Shown here one piece after another: positions 33,240 to 44,760 of a stretch of DNA of 64,000 bases. The notes under the pieces were generated by a model. It saw only the letters and a list, made by a program, of their open reading frames with translations, had not been told where the DNA came from and ran no database searches. This DNA comes from Amborella trichopoda (Eukaryota > Streptophyta > Magnoliopsida > Amborellales > Amborellaceae). Every line of letters starts with the position of its first letter. Within the stretch, counting starts at the first letter, position 1. The position numbers and the translations under genes are program-made. The stretch is from NCBI RefSeq assembly GCF_000471905.2, contig NW_006499617.1, positions 2,364,577-2,428,576 on the forward strand. Reading direction: 5' to 3'.

Positions 33240-33700
33240 TGAAGAGGTATTTTGAGAGAACTTGCTCACGAGTGGGAGATGTACTTCGATGGTGCCTTCG
33301 AATCTAATCGTGGAGGTGCTGGAGTGGTCTTCATGGCTCCGAAAGGAGGGATACTTCCTCTATCCTTCTCTCTCATCAAGGCCAGTTCCCATAACGAGGC
33401 AGAATATCAGTCCCTTATAATTGGGTTGGAGATTGCCTTTGATCTAGACTTGGAGCAGCTCATAATCTATGGTGCCTCTGAGTTGGTCATTTGACAGCTT
33501 AAGGGGATCTATGACGTGAGAAAGGACACTTTCAAGCCTTATCACGATACTGCAAGATCATATATGGCTCTGTTCGATGATGTATCCTTGACTAACATCC
33601 CCAAGAGATTAAACTCGCAGGCTGATGCACTCACAAAGCTTGGAGCTACAATTCAATTGTCCTCCCCAGGGCCTACACCTATTTGTGTGGTAGAGTGGAG
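33240..33700 (+). pseudogene. Element B archaeal-type RNase H
   Basis: A second RNase H, typical of the Tat branch. It shows WEMYFDGAFESNRGGAGVVF, ASSHNEAEYQSLIIGLEIA, YGASELVI and, after a TGA at 33491-33493, NSQADALTKLGA. The first Asp (FDG), the Glu (NEAEY) and the last Asp (ADAL) are kept, but the Asp of the usual GDSEL is Ala (GCC at 33473-33475). With the stop this makes it inactive. Element A has lost most of this domain. Confidence 0.85.
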
Positions 33701-35160
33701 ACACATTACCCTGAGAACCGAGGTAGATGCAAATGATGAAATAATCCTCTTTCCTGAGTGCCTGCCTGACCCATTTGGGGCACTCCTATCAGCCAAAGAG
33801 GTTATTAAAGCTAAACAGGAAATGGCACAAAGTCAAGGAACTGAAGTTCAAAAACAAGAACTAGAATGCTTTGATCCAATGTGTGTAGAAGTTGAGCAGG
33901 TCGAAGATTGGAGAGAGCCCATCATTGATTTCGTAAGGTATGGTAGGCTGCCTGAAGATCGTATTGAGCGCAATAATGTGTGTCAAATGTCACCAAGTAC
34001 AATCTTCTCGAAGTGGATACTCTCTTCCGTCGATCTTTTGACGAAAATCTTCTCAAATGTGTAAAGGCACAAAAAGCAAATAAGGTGCTGGAAGAAGTGC
34101 TCTCAGGCATCTACGGACGATATCAGCCCGGCTCTAAGCTCTACGAAAGGATACTCAGACTGGGGCACTCTTGGCCTTTTATGACTACTGACTCCTTAAA
34201 CTATGCCAAGCGGTGCCAGGTGTGCCAAATCCACTCGAGCCTCATCCATCAGCCTTTGGAGCCCTTACACCCTACAGTGGCATCATGGCCCTTTTCACAA
34301 TGGGGTATGAGCATTGTATGGCCTATCGACCCTCCTTCTGCAATGGGTCATATCTTTATTCTGGCAGCGATAGATTATTTCTCAAAATGGGCTGAAGCGG
34401 TCCCACTCAAGCAAGTTCCTGAGGCTACAATGGCCAATTTTGTGAGGCATCACAACATATACCGGTTAGGGGTGCCTGACAGGATTATATCAGACAACGA
34501 CCCTCAATTAAGAAGTCATCATATTGATCGCTTGGCTAACCAGTTCGGTTTCAAGTGGAAGTACTCAACTATATACCACCCTCGGGTGAATGGCTTAGAC
34601 GAGGCTTTCAATAAGACTCTATGCAGTGTTTTAAGGAAGGCAGTATCAAAGACAAAGAAGAATTGGCATGACAAGCTACCTGAAGCACTGTGGGCTTATT
34701 GCACCACCACACGAAATGCTAGCGATTCCACTCCTTATTCCTTGGTCTATGGGGTTGAAGAAGTCTTACCCCTTGAAATTCAACTCCCCTCGCTGAGGGT
34801 CGCCATACATTAGGGGCTGACGGAAGATGAGAGAGTCAAGCTTCGCTCTCAACAATTGGATGCACTTGATGAAAAGGGGCTCAAAGATCAACAAAATCTC
34901 GAACTCAACCAGGGGAGAATGAAGACAGCCTTTGACAAGTCGGTCAAGTTTCGCTCATTCGCTCATGGAGACCTGGTTCTAGCTGTTAAGAGGCTGATTG
35001 TTATGCATGGACAGCGCAAAGGGAAGTTTGAACCCAAATGGGAAGGCCCCTTTATAGTTATGAAAGTATCACCAAATGGGGCTTATATACTGACACAACC
35101 TAGTGGGGAGGAGACGATGCCCCTATCAATGGGCGATACCTGAAAAAGTATTATCCCTAA
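33701..35160 (+). pseudogene. Element B integrase
   Basis: A linker (33701-33980, VEQVEDWREPIIDFVRYG) precedes the zinc-binding region, where CQVCQ is kept but both His positions (VLSGIYGRYQ) are lost. The core (34290-34813) has WGMSIVWPIDPPSAMGH with Ser in place of the first catalytic Asp, IISDNDPQL with the second Asp, and YHPRVNGLDEAFNK with the Glu. It continues to YGVEEVLPLEIQ, then a TAG at 34811. The C-terminal part (34856-35143) has GDLVLAVKRLIVMHGQRKG and KWEGPFIVMKV. A late frameshift precedes NGRYLKKYYP at 35160. Three lesions make it inactive. Confidence 0.88.
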
Positions 35161-35899
35161 TACGCTCTTAAAGGATCCAAAGTGCAATAAAAAAGAGTCA
35201 AGAATAAAACAAAGGGAAAGAAAAGAAGAAAGATAGTCCAAACGAAGTTTATCTCTTTTTATTGCATTAGAAGGAGTTACAAGTTACAATCAAAGCCCAT
35301 TATTAGGGAGGTTACAAATCTCTTGCATCTGAGGAAAAGAGAACGATTATGCCAAAAGCGCGGCTCTTACATCTGAGGAAAGTAAAACAGTTGAACCATA
35401 GCGTTCCTATTACATCTGAGGAAAAGAGGACGGTTATAGGACAAAAAGCTGCTCCCGCACCGAGGGAAGGTAGAAGGGTTTACGATTGAGTATATCAGAC
35501 ATACAAAGCACACCCTTCTAGCAAGGAACTGGCCTAAGATGGATAGCACGCCCTCTTCACAGTGAGTATAGAACAACATGGAATTCACTGTTGTACTGGA
35601 GGACTTGGCTTCCAACAGGCTTCATAAGGCCGGCCTTACCGTTAGTCACCACCCATTGCCCACCCAAGTCAGCGTCGTGCATGAACATCGTCGCAGATTA
35701 CTCAGCGTCGTGTGTGAACATCGTCGTGCATGACTCAACACTGTGTGCAAAAATCTCCGCGTGCAACTCGTCGCCAAATATGACCACAGATGGGTATAAC
35801 TTATTGACGTTCATGAGAAAACGGCAACTGCCGCACGTGGCTAACGCAGTTCGCATCATGTCCTTGGTTATGTGTGACTGAGGCACTGATAAAGGCCGC

Positions 35900-36600
35900 A
35901 TGAGGCTAGCGCCGGGTGCATTTTTAGGGCCCAGCGCCAGGTGTGTCTCTTGAGGCCCAACGACGTCTATGTCTTCAAGGACTAACGCTGACTGTGACTT
36001 TGAGGGGTAATGCTGGTTGTGTTAAGAAAAGGGCTAATGTCAGCTGTGCTCGCAATCACCATGAGTGTTTACTCATGACGATGACCTTCCAGCTTCCTTG
36101 AGACCCTTCGTCTCTCTACGACCCTGCTGTTCCTATGACTCTTGAGTCGCCACGACCCTTCAACTTCCTAAAACTCCTCGTCTTTTAGTGATGACTCTTC
36201 ATATCCTTGAGACTGTGTGCCTTCCTAAGACCTTGCGACCTCTCGGTTGCCCACCGGGAAACTCCCCTCTCCCGTCGGAAACCGACTGGCAGACCTTTCC
36301 CCTTCCTTCACACCACCGAAAAACAACCAGAAGCCAACGAAAGTCCACCAGCAGTACTCTACTACAACGTAGACCTATTTTCCCTTTTCCAATTATCCTA
36401 AAGCTACAGCCGGAGTTCCTCACTGTTCCCCGGAAAACCTCCTATTTTTCTCACTGCAGCCCTCATCATAGCTCCTTGCAATCTCACTATGCTCTTCGTG
36501 GCCAAAGTTTCTCGTTGCTTGCTGAACCCCCTGCAACACTCGCCTGTAAGCCCTGCGCTTTCTTCAGAGCTCTCACTAGAAGCTTCTCTCTCTCACTGTT
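35900..36600 (-). other. Antisense leader in element B 3' UTR
   Basis: The minus strand downstream of the antisense TATA box corresponds in position to the antisense leaders of A and D. GA-rich AGTGAGAGAGAGAAGC (about 36590) and CCGG-containing segments (TTTTCCGGGGAACAG near 36430) are similar. No long antisense frame remains. The coding part seen in D is absent. Confidence 0.45.
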
Positions 36601-36653
36601 AAAGAATTTTTTTCGTAGTTGTTCGGTAAAACGATAAGAATGGGGTTTACCCC

Positions 36654-36661
36654 CATATATA
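36654..36661 (-). promoter_or_regulatory. Putative antisense TATA box, element B
   Basis: The minus strand reads GCTATATATGGGGG. A GA run follows at about 36600-36585. Position and orientation match A (1133-1140, plus) and D (60194-60187, minus). Confidence 0.55.
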
Positions 36662-37609
36662 GCAGAAACATTCCTGAAGTACCCCTAACAAATGGGGAAT
36701 CCCAAGCAGGTCCTAGAAGACCAAATGGTGATGGATCGGACCGGGTCGTGCTCAGAACCGAGACCTAAATGGAGGATTACCGTCGCCCATGAAACCCCAT
36801 GCATAATAAACCAGAACCGGGTCGGGTTCAGTCTTAAGGCCTGAACACAGGTCACCGTCATCTTTGTAATCTATGCCCAGCACCGGCCGTGTTCTCAAAG
36901 ACCCTACGCCAGTTGTGTTCTAAAAAGGTAGTGCTGGCTGTGCCCAGCGTCGGATGTGTTCTCAAGTTTACCGCTGCATGTGTTTCGACTGTGCATGCTA
37001 GCACTGCGTGTGTTACTGCTGCCCTTGCTGGCACCGCACATGTCAATGCTGCAACCATTCAAGTCCATTGCCGTGTGTGTTAGACTCCCATGCTAACACC
37101 GTCCATGTGCTAGCACATGGTTACTGTCGTGTGTCCTACCACTATCCCTAGTGGAGTTGCACTCAGGCCAAGACTTGTCATCCCCAGTGGAGTTGTACCC
37201 AGGTCATGACTTGTCATCCCCAATCGAGTCGAGAGGAGGCCACTGTCCCTCATTCTCAATGGGAATCACACCCGTATTGCAGCCTATTATTCCCAATTGA
37301 GTTAGGGTAATTCTTACCCCTTCAATCCCCAATGGGTATGTTTCACATCAAGTCATTATTCCTTTGCTATCTTATCCTAGGGAGTCGTGTTACATATTCT
37401 CTATGGAGTCTCATCCTTTTTTACCACCTGGGAGTCACACTCAGATCCCAAGTAAAGTCCACTTCGGTTTTCCATCCCTCGTCAGGCCACCATCTCCACC
37501 TATGCCCCTTGTTGGCATTAACCATGTTATCCCCAGGGAGTCGGGTTGCCATCTACAGGACTATTTCCTCATGGAGCTTCATGACGACCCATGCAATGGT
37601 CTCAGTGCG

Positions 37610-38010
37610 TGACCCTAAACTACATGGTCCAAACTATGTGACCTTAAACTGTAGTGGCGGTTTAGGTGCACGATCCTAAAATACATGGTTCAAACTATAT
37701 GACCATAAACTATAGCGGAGGTCTAGTTGCACGACCTTAAATTGCATGGTCCATGCTGCACGACCTTAAAATGCATAGCCATTATATGACCTTAAACTGT
37801 AGTGGAGGTCTAGTTGCACGACCTTAGACTGCATGTCAAAGCTATATGTCCTTAAACTATATTGGAGGTCAAGTTGCACGACTATAAACTGCATGGTCCA
37901 TGCTACAAGACTTTAAACTGCATAGCCATGGTCCGAGCTATATGACCTTAAACTATAGTGCACGTCCCGTCCTCATGACATTAAACTACTTTGCACAGGT
38001 CCAGGAGGCA
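37610..38010 (+). repeat. ACCTTAAACTG-type tandem repeat, element B 3' UTR
   Basis: Units contain ATGGTCC, then TATATGACCTTAAACT, then GGAGGTCTAGTTGCACGA. Spacing is irregular (about 60-90 bp). One further copy stands at 38345-38390. Confidence 0.75.
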
Positions 38011-39289
38011 TGACTTTAAATATGCCCCCATACACGTGTAGATGCCCTTTACATGCGTATTCACGCATGTCTTCCCTAACCGACCCAATCGAGTGCGCAC
38101 CATCCTCATCAACTCCCCATTAATCTCATTTTTCTTCATTACCATTCATCATTCCCCAGTGAATCTTACCTGCGCTCACAAAACGGCGAGCCATCACGCC
38201 ATTCAGTAAGTGCATCACCACTTTTTCAACTTCCATCCATCCACTATCCACCCCTTCATAGGCAGCCTCGTGTCAATTCCCCAAAGTGAGCCAAACCACC
38301 ACCAGACTCACTTTGTGGCCTCCACAGACTATCATCCATCTCCACCATGGTCCGAGCTATATGACCTTAAACTGTAGTGCACGTCTTGGCGGCATGACGT
38401 TAAAAGGCTTCACACATGTCTCGAAGGCATGACCCTAAACATGCCTTCATAAAATAATAAATAATAGTAATAATAGTAAAAAGAATAATAGGCATGGTGT
38501 ATACCTGCACAAGGGAATGCCATGAGTAAAAATGATGGACAGACATGGTCAAAAAACCATGAGTAAGAGAGTTCCATGAAAATGAAAATCCGGGCATGGT
38601 GAAAAACCCGAAAGGGCATTGTGAGTAAAAAAGGAAGAAAATGGTAGACATGATCAAAAGGTCATGGGTAAAAGAGCCCCAAATAAAGGACGATTGGTGA
38701 AATCCATTTCTACAGTGCCACTTCCCAAGTCCAAGTGAAAACCCGCAAAGGGCGCTTGGATCAATAAGTAGGTTTATGTAGCACTCGCCTCTATATACGA
38801 CTTCAGCCTGCATTCAAAAGAAAAATCCCTGGTATCAGAATGCTTTGATATCAGGACCCAAAAAGACGAGCATCAAGAGAAGATTTCGATAGCCTGAGTC
38901 CATTTGTAAAAGGACTCGAAGAACAGAAGATTTGCCAAGAAGGCAAGACAAGTTTCATGAAGAAGAGCACCATTCCCAAGAGGTCACTAACGCACTCCAA
39001 TATGTTGAAGATGGCCCAAGAAGGTTAAGTTAGAATCACAAACAGTCCCTTGAGGGTGAGGACTTCGACAGGATCCCTCAAAAAGGTCTATTCTCCCCCT
39101 AAAGTCTCCACGGATGGACCTGCACTTTGCATCCAAATGTTTGAGCATCTTAGTAACAACATTGCATGGATATCTCATCAACGTTCACATGATCCTGTGG
39201 CTAGGAACAAAAAGGCAATAACGCCGAGGAAATTTTCTTAATGTTGTCTTCTTTGCTTCTCTCAAAGCACAAAATTCAGCAGAGCAAGA

Positions 39290-40125
39290 TGTTTGAAGAC
39301 ATTTTTTCAGCACCTCAAGTCCCCGATGCGGAATAAAGAGGAAGGGGGTCAATAAAGCCCTGATTTACAGCGGAATTTTTTACAGTCTCAGAATAACCTC
39401 AGAATGGATTACATTCTTCCTAAGGACTCCAAAAAGCCACCTGCCAAGTTTTGTTGCAATTCGATATATCTAAGGCAATGCAGACAAAGAAACAATTTCA
39501 AAAAAATCAACTTCTAGAACCCTGAAACGGACCCCATAACTAGAAATATGTTTTCAATGCGTCAAACAGCTATGGGGCCACCGCCATTGGATCTGGCATG
39601 GTCGAAAACCCTTAAGTTTTGGATTATTCGGGCCCTTTAAGACAAAGTTATGCGTAAAATACTAAAAAAGGTTGACCACACACTATTCTTGTGCACCCTC
39701 CCTGTACCAAAACACCATTAATGGTGACTGTTTGTACAGTCACGAGCAGCAACTTCAGAGACCCATATCTCATTTGTTTTGAGTCGGATCGCTCCCCAAC
39801 ATTTTAGAGTGTGTTTGTCTCGTCAAGACGAGCGTTTTGATAAGTGGTACATCCCGTGACGATACCCAAGCATGGAAAAAAGCTAGCGAGAATTTGGCGA
39901 TTCAAGGTAAAAGTTACAGAAAATTCAATAGCACTACGACCCACTCCAGTAGCCATATCATGACGCTCGCACATCGGATCGATGCGAGACTAGTTCTGTT
40001 GCATGTGTAAGCTCTGAGGCTACATCTAGTTCGAACCCGCACATGATGAACGGCCAGATTTAATGCATAAAGCTGATAAATTGGCTGTGAATTTCGGTAG
40101 TCGAAATTCCAGATTCCGTCCAACC
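39290..40125 (+). mobile_element. Element B 3' LTR, first 836 bp
   Basis: It begins TGTTTGAAGACAT and follows LTR B from its first base, for example GATGCGGAATAAAGAGGAAG in both. Near 40125 it changes without gap into internal sequence of another copy, joined at a CTCAACTT-like shared stretch. No TATA box or R-U5 is present. Confidence 0.75.
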
Positions 40126-40127
40126 CT

Positions 40128-41480
40128 CAACTTTCCAACCATGGAGAGTCTACCATGGGCGAAGCAGACTCAAGTCCTTAAAGAGAGAGGTAGTTCGTCA
40201 AGCTAGGACCACTCACAAACATAGCTAGATGGACCAAGCACCTCAAAAGGTAACTAAGAGGAGACGGGTGCCAAGGGCTGCTCTATGAAGAAACACCTCA
40301 ACTACCAGTCGAGCAAGAATTCCTCAGGCCACTTTCCCCATTATCGACTTTACAGGATTTCATCCCCGGCGTAATCATCCTTCGTTCCTCATCTCATCAA
40401 GACGATATCCCCACCTTCTACTCTAGGCACGTCCAATAAGGGTGATGACATCAAAAGAACCCCCCAACGGTCTAAGTAGGGGAAAGACCTAAAAGACTCG
40501 CTGCATACATCCAACTCTGGTGATGAAGTAAAAAGCTGCTCAGATCGGTCTGAGGAGGGGAATGACCTTAAAGGTCCCTCACTTACTAACCCTTCTTCTT
40601 CTTCTTTTTCTCCTTCCTCTTCTATGTCTCTTGCAGATACAATCTTGAAATGTTCAGACTTCGAGGCCCTTGACAGAGAACTCGAAGGAACCAATATAAG
40701 AAGGACGCACCGAAGATGCATAAGAAAGACGCTAGCCCAAGCAGCTGGATTCCTGACAGTCACTTATACCTTGGCGGCTTGAGCCAAGTCAGAGTCATCC
40801 TTTTCTACTGAGAAACGTAAGAAGTCAGAGCCGAAGAAACCCCACTGGCCACCTGAACCTGACTTTGAGCAGAGGCTGACCGAGTCAAGAGGGAAGAGCT
40901 TTTATTCTCAAGAAGTCTGTCACATGGTGAAAACCTCGGAAGCATCACCCAACACGGGGCAAATGAGCCTGAGATCGGGGAAAACACTGCAGCCCCCACC
41001 TCAAAAACTAGGCATCCTGAACTCTCCTAGTCCACCACTTCTCCCTCACCCGAGTTCCCCAAATAATTTACCCGTCCTAAAGCTCCCTGGGCTTCTTCCT
41101 TGCCCAAATACCCTGGACAATCCACCTATCCTCCAATTCCCTGAGAGGCCACTAGTCCCATATACCCAACCATTTCCTAAACCTCAAACTTCCACTTCAC
41201 TATCCTTATCACCCAATCCACTCAAACTACCAAAACCAAGCCGGCTACGCAATCAAGTCAGCCAGCAGGGCAAAATAAACCTTCTCCACCTAAACCTGAC
41301 CTTCAACCTACTATACCACTCAAACCAGTGGCAGGACTAGGAGCACAAAAGTTTGACCAAGAAAGGGTGAAATATGATGAGATAGGGCACCCGAGGAAGC
41401 TTCCTGCCCTTCTCAGCATCTATGATGCCCCCATGTTCTTGAGGGATTACCGTATGGATCTGGTTCAAGCTCTTCCAATC
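40128..41480 (+). pseudogene. Element C gag-pol spacer
   Basis: The start matches element B from about 30390 (GGAGAGTCTACCATGGGCGAA). The conserved block DFEALDRELEGTNIRRTHRR lies near 40660-40720, then DFEQRLTESRGKSFYSQEVC and MVKTSEASPNTGQMSLRSGK, then a proline-rich linker (40990-41340). Gag, leader and the rest of the LTR are missing, so the piece is a deletion product. Confidence 0.65.
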
Positions 41481-41485
41481 CATAG

Positions 41486-42060
41486 GTGCATGACACCAAG
41501 GTAGAACCTATTGAGGATGCACAGCGATCATCAAATGGATGCATAGCGATCACCTTCTCGGAGGATGATTTGCAATTAAGAGAAAAATTTCACAATCGCC
41601 CGCTCTTTGTGACTGGTGAATTACATGCATGCCCCATCAACCGGATTATGTTAGATGGAGGGTCAGTAGTCAACTTTAACCCAAGGAGAATCCTCACTCG
41701 ATTGGGATTAGGGTTTGAGGACCTCACTTCCACCCATATCACAGTCCAGGGGTTCAACTAATCAAGAGAGAAGCCGACTGACATAGTCGACCTTCGTCTC
41801 ACATTCGGTGAACTAAACAATTATGCTCAGTTTCATGTAATCGACACGGATATCTTCTACAACATCCTTGTCGACCACCCGTGGCTCCATGACCAGGGGG
41901 TGGTTCCATCGACATTACACCAGTGTTTCAAGTATATTCGAGATGGGAGATAGCATATGGTTTATGCTGATAAAAGAAAATTTCCTATAGCCAAAACTTA
42001 CTATGTTGAAGCCATGTATTTCTTCATAGATGTAGTGTCACCCCAAAAGCCAAATGATGG
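41486..42060 (+). pseudogene. Element C aspartic protease
   Basis: The retropepsin-type protease that would cut the polyprotein. The frame 41486-41761 shows ITFSEDDLQLREKFHNRPLF, the active-site segment RIMLDGGSVVNF (canonical D-G-G-S) and LTRLGLGFEDLTSTHITVQG. After a TAA at about 41759 it continues with LNNYAQFHVIDTD, NILVDHPWLHDQGVVPSTLH and CFKYIRDG. This is the only copy in the window with a canonical active site. RT and integrase do not follow: about 42060 the sequence passes directly into an LTR. Confidence 0.75.
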
Positions 42061-43341
42061 TGATCACATTGGTGGACGATATTTTTCATCAACATGGGGC
42101 CCCCGCTCAATAAAGGCCTACCAAGTAGTAGAAATTCTTACGGTCTCAAAACAGTCCCAAAACGGGCCAAGATCTTCATGAGGTCTCTCAAGAGTCTCCT
42201 GTCATGTTTCATCTCATTTGAACATGTCTAAGGCAGTGCAGACTGAGAAGAATCAGCCTCTAACACCTTGAAATGGGACCCCTATAACTAGAGCTACATT
42301 TTCAGCATCTCAAATTGCTATGAGACTGCAACCGTTGGATCTGAAACTGTTGAAAACCCCCAGGGGTCAACTTTCTGCTCAAATAGACATTCGAATAAGA
42401 AGTTATAGGTGAACGAGTGAAAAGGGAGAAGCCACACGCTATTCCCGTGCGGCCACCCTGTAACACTTCACCAATGAAGGGACAGTCACGACCAGTGATG
42501 TTCGATGCTCATATCTCATCCGTCCTAAGTTAGATCACGCTCAAATTTGGTGAGCATGTTCGTCTAATCAAGACAAGCGATTCAATATGTGGCACACCCC
42601 ATGACAATACCCGAGCGCGAAGAAAAGCTAGAGGGAATTTCTTGATCTGTGAGAAAAGTGCAAGAAATTCAGTAGCATCATGCCTCGCTCGAGTGGCCAA
42701 ATCACGCCGCTCGCGAACCCGATCGATACGAAACCAATTCTATTGCGGGCATAAGGTCTCGGGCCATCTCTGACCTGAACCCCGTACATGATTATCTGTC
42801 AGATTTTGTACACGAAGCTAGCGAATAAAATTTAAATTCTATATTCGGAATCCTTGATTCCGACAAAAATTTCAAAGTTGCAAAGTCTTCGTTCAACTAT
42901 GGAATCGAGCTGCGTTTGATGCCCCGTGATTGTAGTGGCATGCTCAATGTGATTCAACGAAGAAAAAACAAAAAAATATCAAGGAACGAACACACTATCG
43001 ATCCAAAGTTTCAAGATCTACTCAAATTTCAAGTCACATGATCGTGCACCAAAAACATGATCCATGGCTCGAAGTTGGTATCAAATTGATCGCCTTGCCG
43101 AGCCCTACAAGAAAACAACCATCTTATGATCAATCAGGCATCTGAATAACCCCGTATCAGCCATGCATGGTCCCGTAAGTCCTAGGGCAACATAGGGACT
43201 GTTTTGGAATTCCACAACTTGTTAGGAAGGGGCAAATCTATCATTTTATACCCTATTTTCTAATTTCTTTTAATTCAATTTAATCTTAATTTCCAGTTAT
43301 TAGGGTTACTTTGATCATCCACCCATGTTGGGGCACACTTC

Positions 43342-43349
43342 TATATATA
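43342..43349 (+). promoter_or_regulatory. LTR promoter TATA box, element D
   Basis: TATATATA precedes CGCACC and the GAGAGAGTTTTCACTTAATA block that begins the shared R region. Confidence 0.6.
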
Positions 43350-43588
43350 CGCACCATCATTGTATGTAAAAACAGGGACGCATACACACACAAGAGAGAG
43401 TTTTCACTTAATACAAGTTTCTCTTTCTTACCATTGTTGCGTCACGCTTGAGAAAGAGAGTGAGGTGAGAGAAAATTTTGACCTGTACCCCTAGTATTGA
43501 GGTAAACTTTCTCTCTCTTCTTTTTATTTTCCTCTGCTCTCTTTTCTCCCCTCTCTTCTCCTTCTTCGTTTGAGTTCCTCGCATGAGT

Positions 43589-43667
43589 CATGCACGACAA
43601 TGGCAGTGTCGTGCATGCCTCTCCCTTGGTCTCACAAGGCGTGCATGGCGTTGATAGCGCCATGCGC
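43589..43667. other. Two perfect U5 hairpins of element D
   Basis: CATGCACGACA (43589-43599) and TGTCGTGCATG (43607-43617) form an 11-bp stem with a 7-nt loop. GCATGGCG (43643-43650) and CGCCATGC (43658-43665) form an 8-bp stem with a 7-nt loop, extendable by a wobble and one pair. Confidence 0.75.
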
Positions 43668-44423
43668 GGATCTCCTTCCCCTTCTACTCGTTTGTTTCTT
43701 CCTTCAAGTGAGGTCTGTAGACCGCGCTGCCCATCGCCGCCACAGACGTAGCTTGGATGGCTCGCTGAAGGACCAAGATGGTAAGGTTTGTTGCCACCTA
43801 TAGGGGTCTCTCCCTGTCGCGCATCTAGTGTAGTCAACGACACCTTTCGCCCCCTGCTAATGGCTTTAGCAGCACCTATCGCCATCCACAAACCTCCTCC
43901 GGGTGCCTGGTGCTAGTCGCCATTCTCCCTGCATCCCGGGCCTATCGCCGTGCGACCTAGGTGAAACTATCATTGTGTGCCTCGTCAGGAGCTAGCGTCG
44001 TTCACAAAGGATTTGCCGTCTCCTTGCATTTCCCACCATAATGTCTATTGACCTCTGGAATTTCCCTTCTCTTTGCCATCTCATTCTTACATCTTCACCT
44101 CTTTCTCCTCTCACTTGACAAAGAGTAGACCTAGCCTATCACTGACGTGTCGACCTCCATTTCGAGTAGTATTGCTACCATGCTGGTTTTAAGAACTATG
44201 CCCGTCTTGCTACAACTCGGAGTTAGTAATTTCTAGTTGTCATGCTAGTCTCACCCCTACATCAAGCTCTCTTCTCTTTTCTATCTTTCACCAAACCATG
44301 CACTTCATTGCCTTCTCATGTGAACGTGCATTGCCCTAAGTCAAGGGTGGATCCCTTCTAATCACTTATCTTACAAGTTAACCGTAGAAGTATTGTGCAG
44401 AAAAACAAGATGATTACCAGTCA

Positions 44424-44760
44424 AGGGAGGCGATTCCGAACCAGCTCAAGCAGCTAGGGGGTTTTCTTCGTGATCTAAGAGGGTGCCCACGCGAGCCAGC
44501 CTGAGTAAGTCCTGAACCCACCTAAAATTCCTCTCTCATTGGTTGGTATACCTGCCCTTGCCCTTGAGCAACGTTCCAAGAGAGCGATCACAAATCCTGA
44601 GTTCATCAGAAACCCGAGAAACATACCGCCAGATCAGCTAGATCCAGAGCGCGAGAACGACGCACTTAGGCAGCTTGGCTACTCCATCGGAGACTAACTA
44701 CCCCTTAGTCGGTTCACTCTTGTTTGATCAATTTCCTTTTTACCTTTTGCACCTATTTCT
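44424..44760 (+). promoter_or_regulatory. Element D 5' leader
   Basis: Begins AGGGAGGCGATTCCGAACC, the likely primer-binding region. It contains the invariant TTCTTCGTGATCTAAGAGGG at 44464-44483. Confidence 0.6.

Larger units (their letters stand above)
35161..39289 (+). other. Element B 3' UTR, hypervariable
   Basis: Between the integrase stop and the LTR lie 4.1 kb without sense coding. In order: a boundary region shared with A; CATCGTCG-type repeats (35650-36060); an antisense leader and promoter (36100-36670); GCACTG/TGCTAGCAC-type repeats (36850-37120); TCCCCAATGGAGTTG-type repeats of about 50 bp (37140-37560); the ACCTTAAACTG array (37610-38010); unique sequence; CATGGTCAAAAACCATGAG-type repeats (38440-38700); and a block before the LTR (38950-39289) shared with element E. 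Long repeat-rich 3' UTRs are known from Tat elements. Confidence 0.7.
23682..40125 (+). mobile_element. Element B: Tat-lineage Ty3/gypsy element, nearly full length
   Basis: The order is 5' LTR (23682-26823), leader, 5' ORF, gag, spacer, RT, RNase H, archaeal-type RNase H, integrase, 3' UTR (35161-39289) and 3' LTR start (39290-40125). The LTR begins TGTTTGATGACAT; the 3' LTR begins TGTTTGAAGACAT. The two LTRs are visibly diverged, so the insertion is not recent. The protease is missing and catalytic residues are altered. The 3' LTR is cut off by a junction with element C. It lies in the internal end of element G; no right-hand target duplication can be tested. Confidence 0.85.
42070..44423 (+). 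mobile_element. Element D 5' LTR (also the 3' LTR of C)
   Basis: From ATTTTTCATCAACATGG (42080) it follows the other LTRs: TCAATAAAG, TACGGTCTC, TCTAAGGCAGTGCAGAC, the TATA box TATATATA (43342-43349), CT-rich R and U5 to CA at 44423. The usual TGTTTGA start is missing; GGTGGACGATATTTTTC suggests a small deletion spanning polypurine tract and LTR start when compared with element E. Confidence 0.7.

Noticed and set aside
38400-38813. A 137-codon hydrophobic minus-strand frame as a membrane protein
   Set aside because: It arises from the CATGGTCAAAAACC-type tandem repeats and an AT-rich stretch in the B 3' UTR; hydrophobicity comes from poly-T codons.
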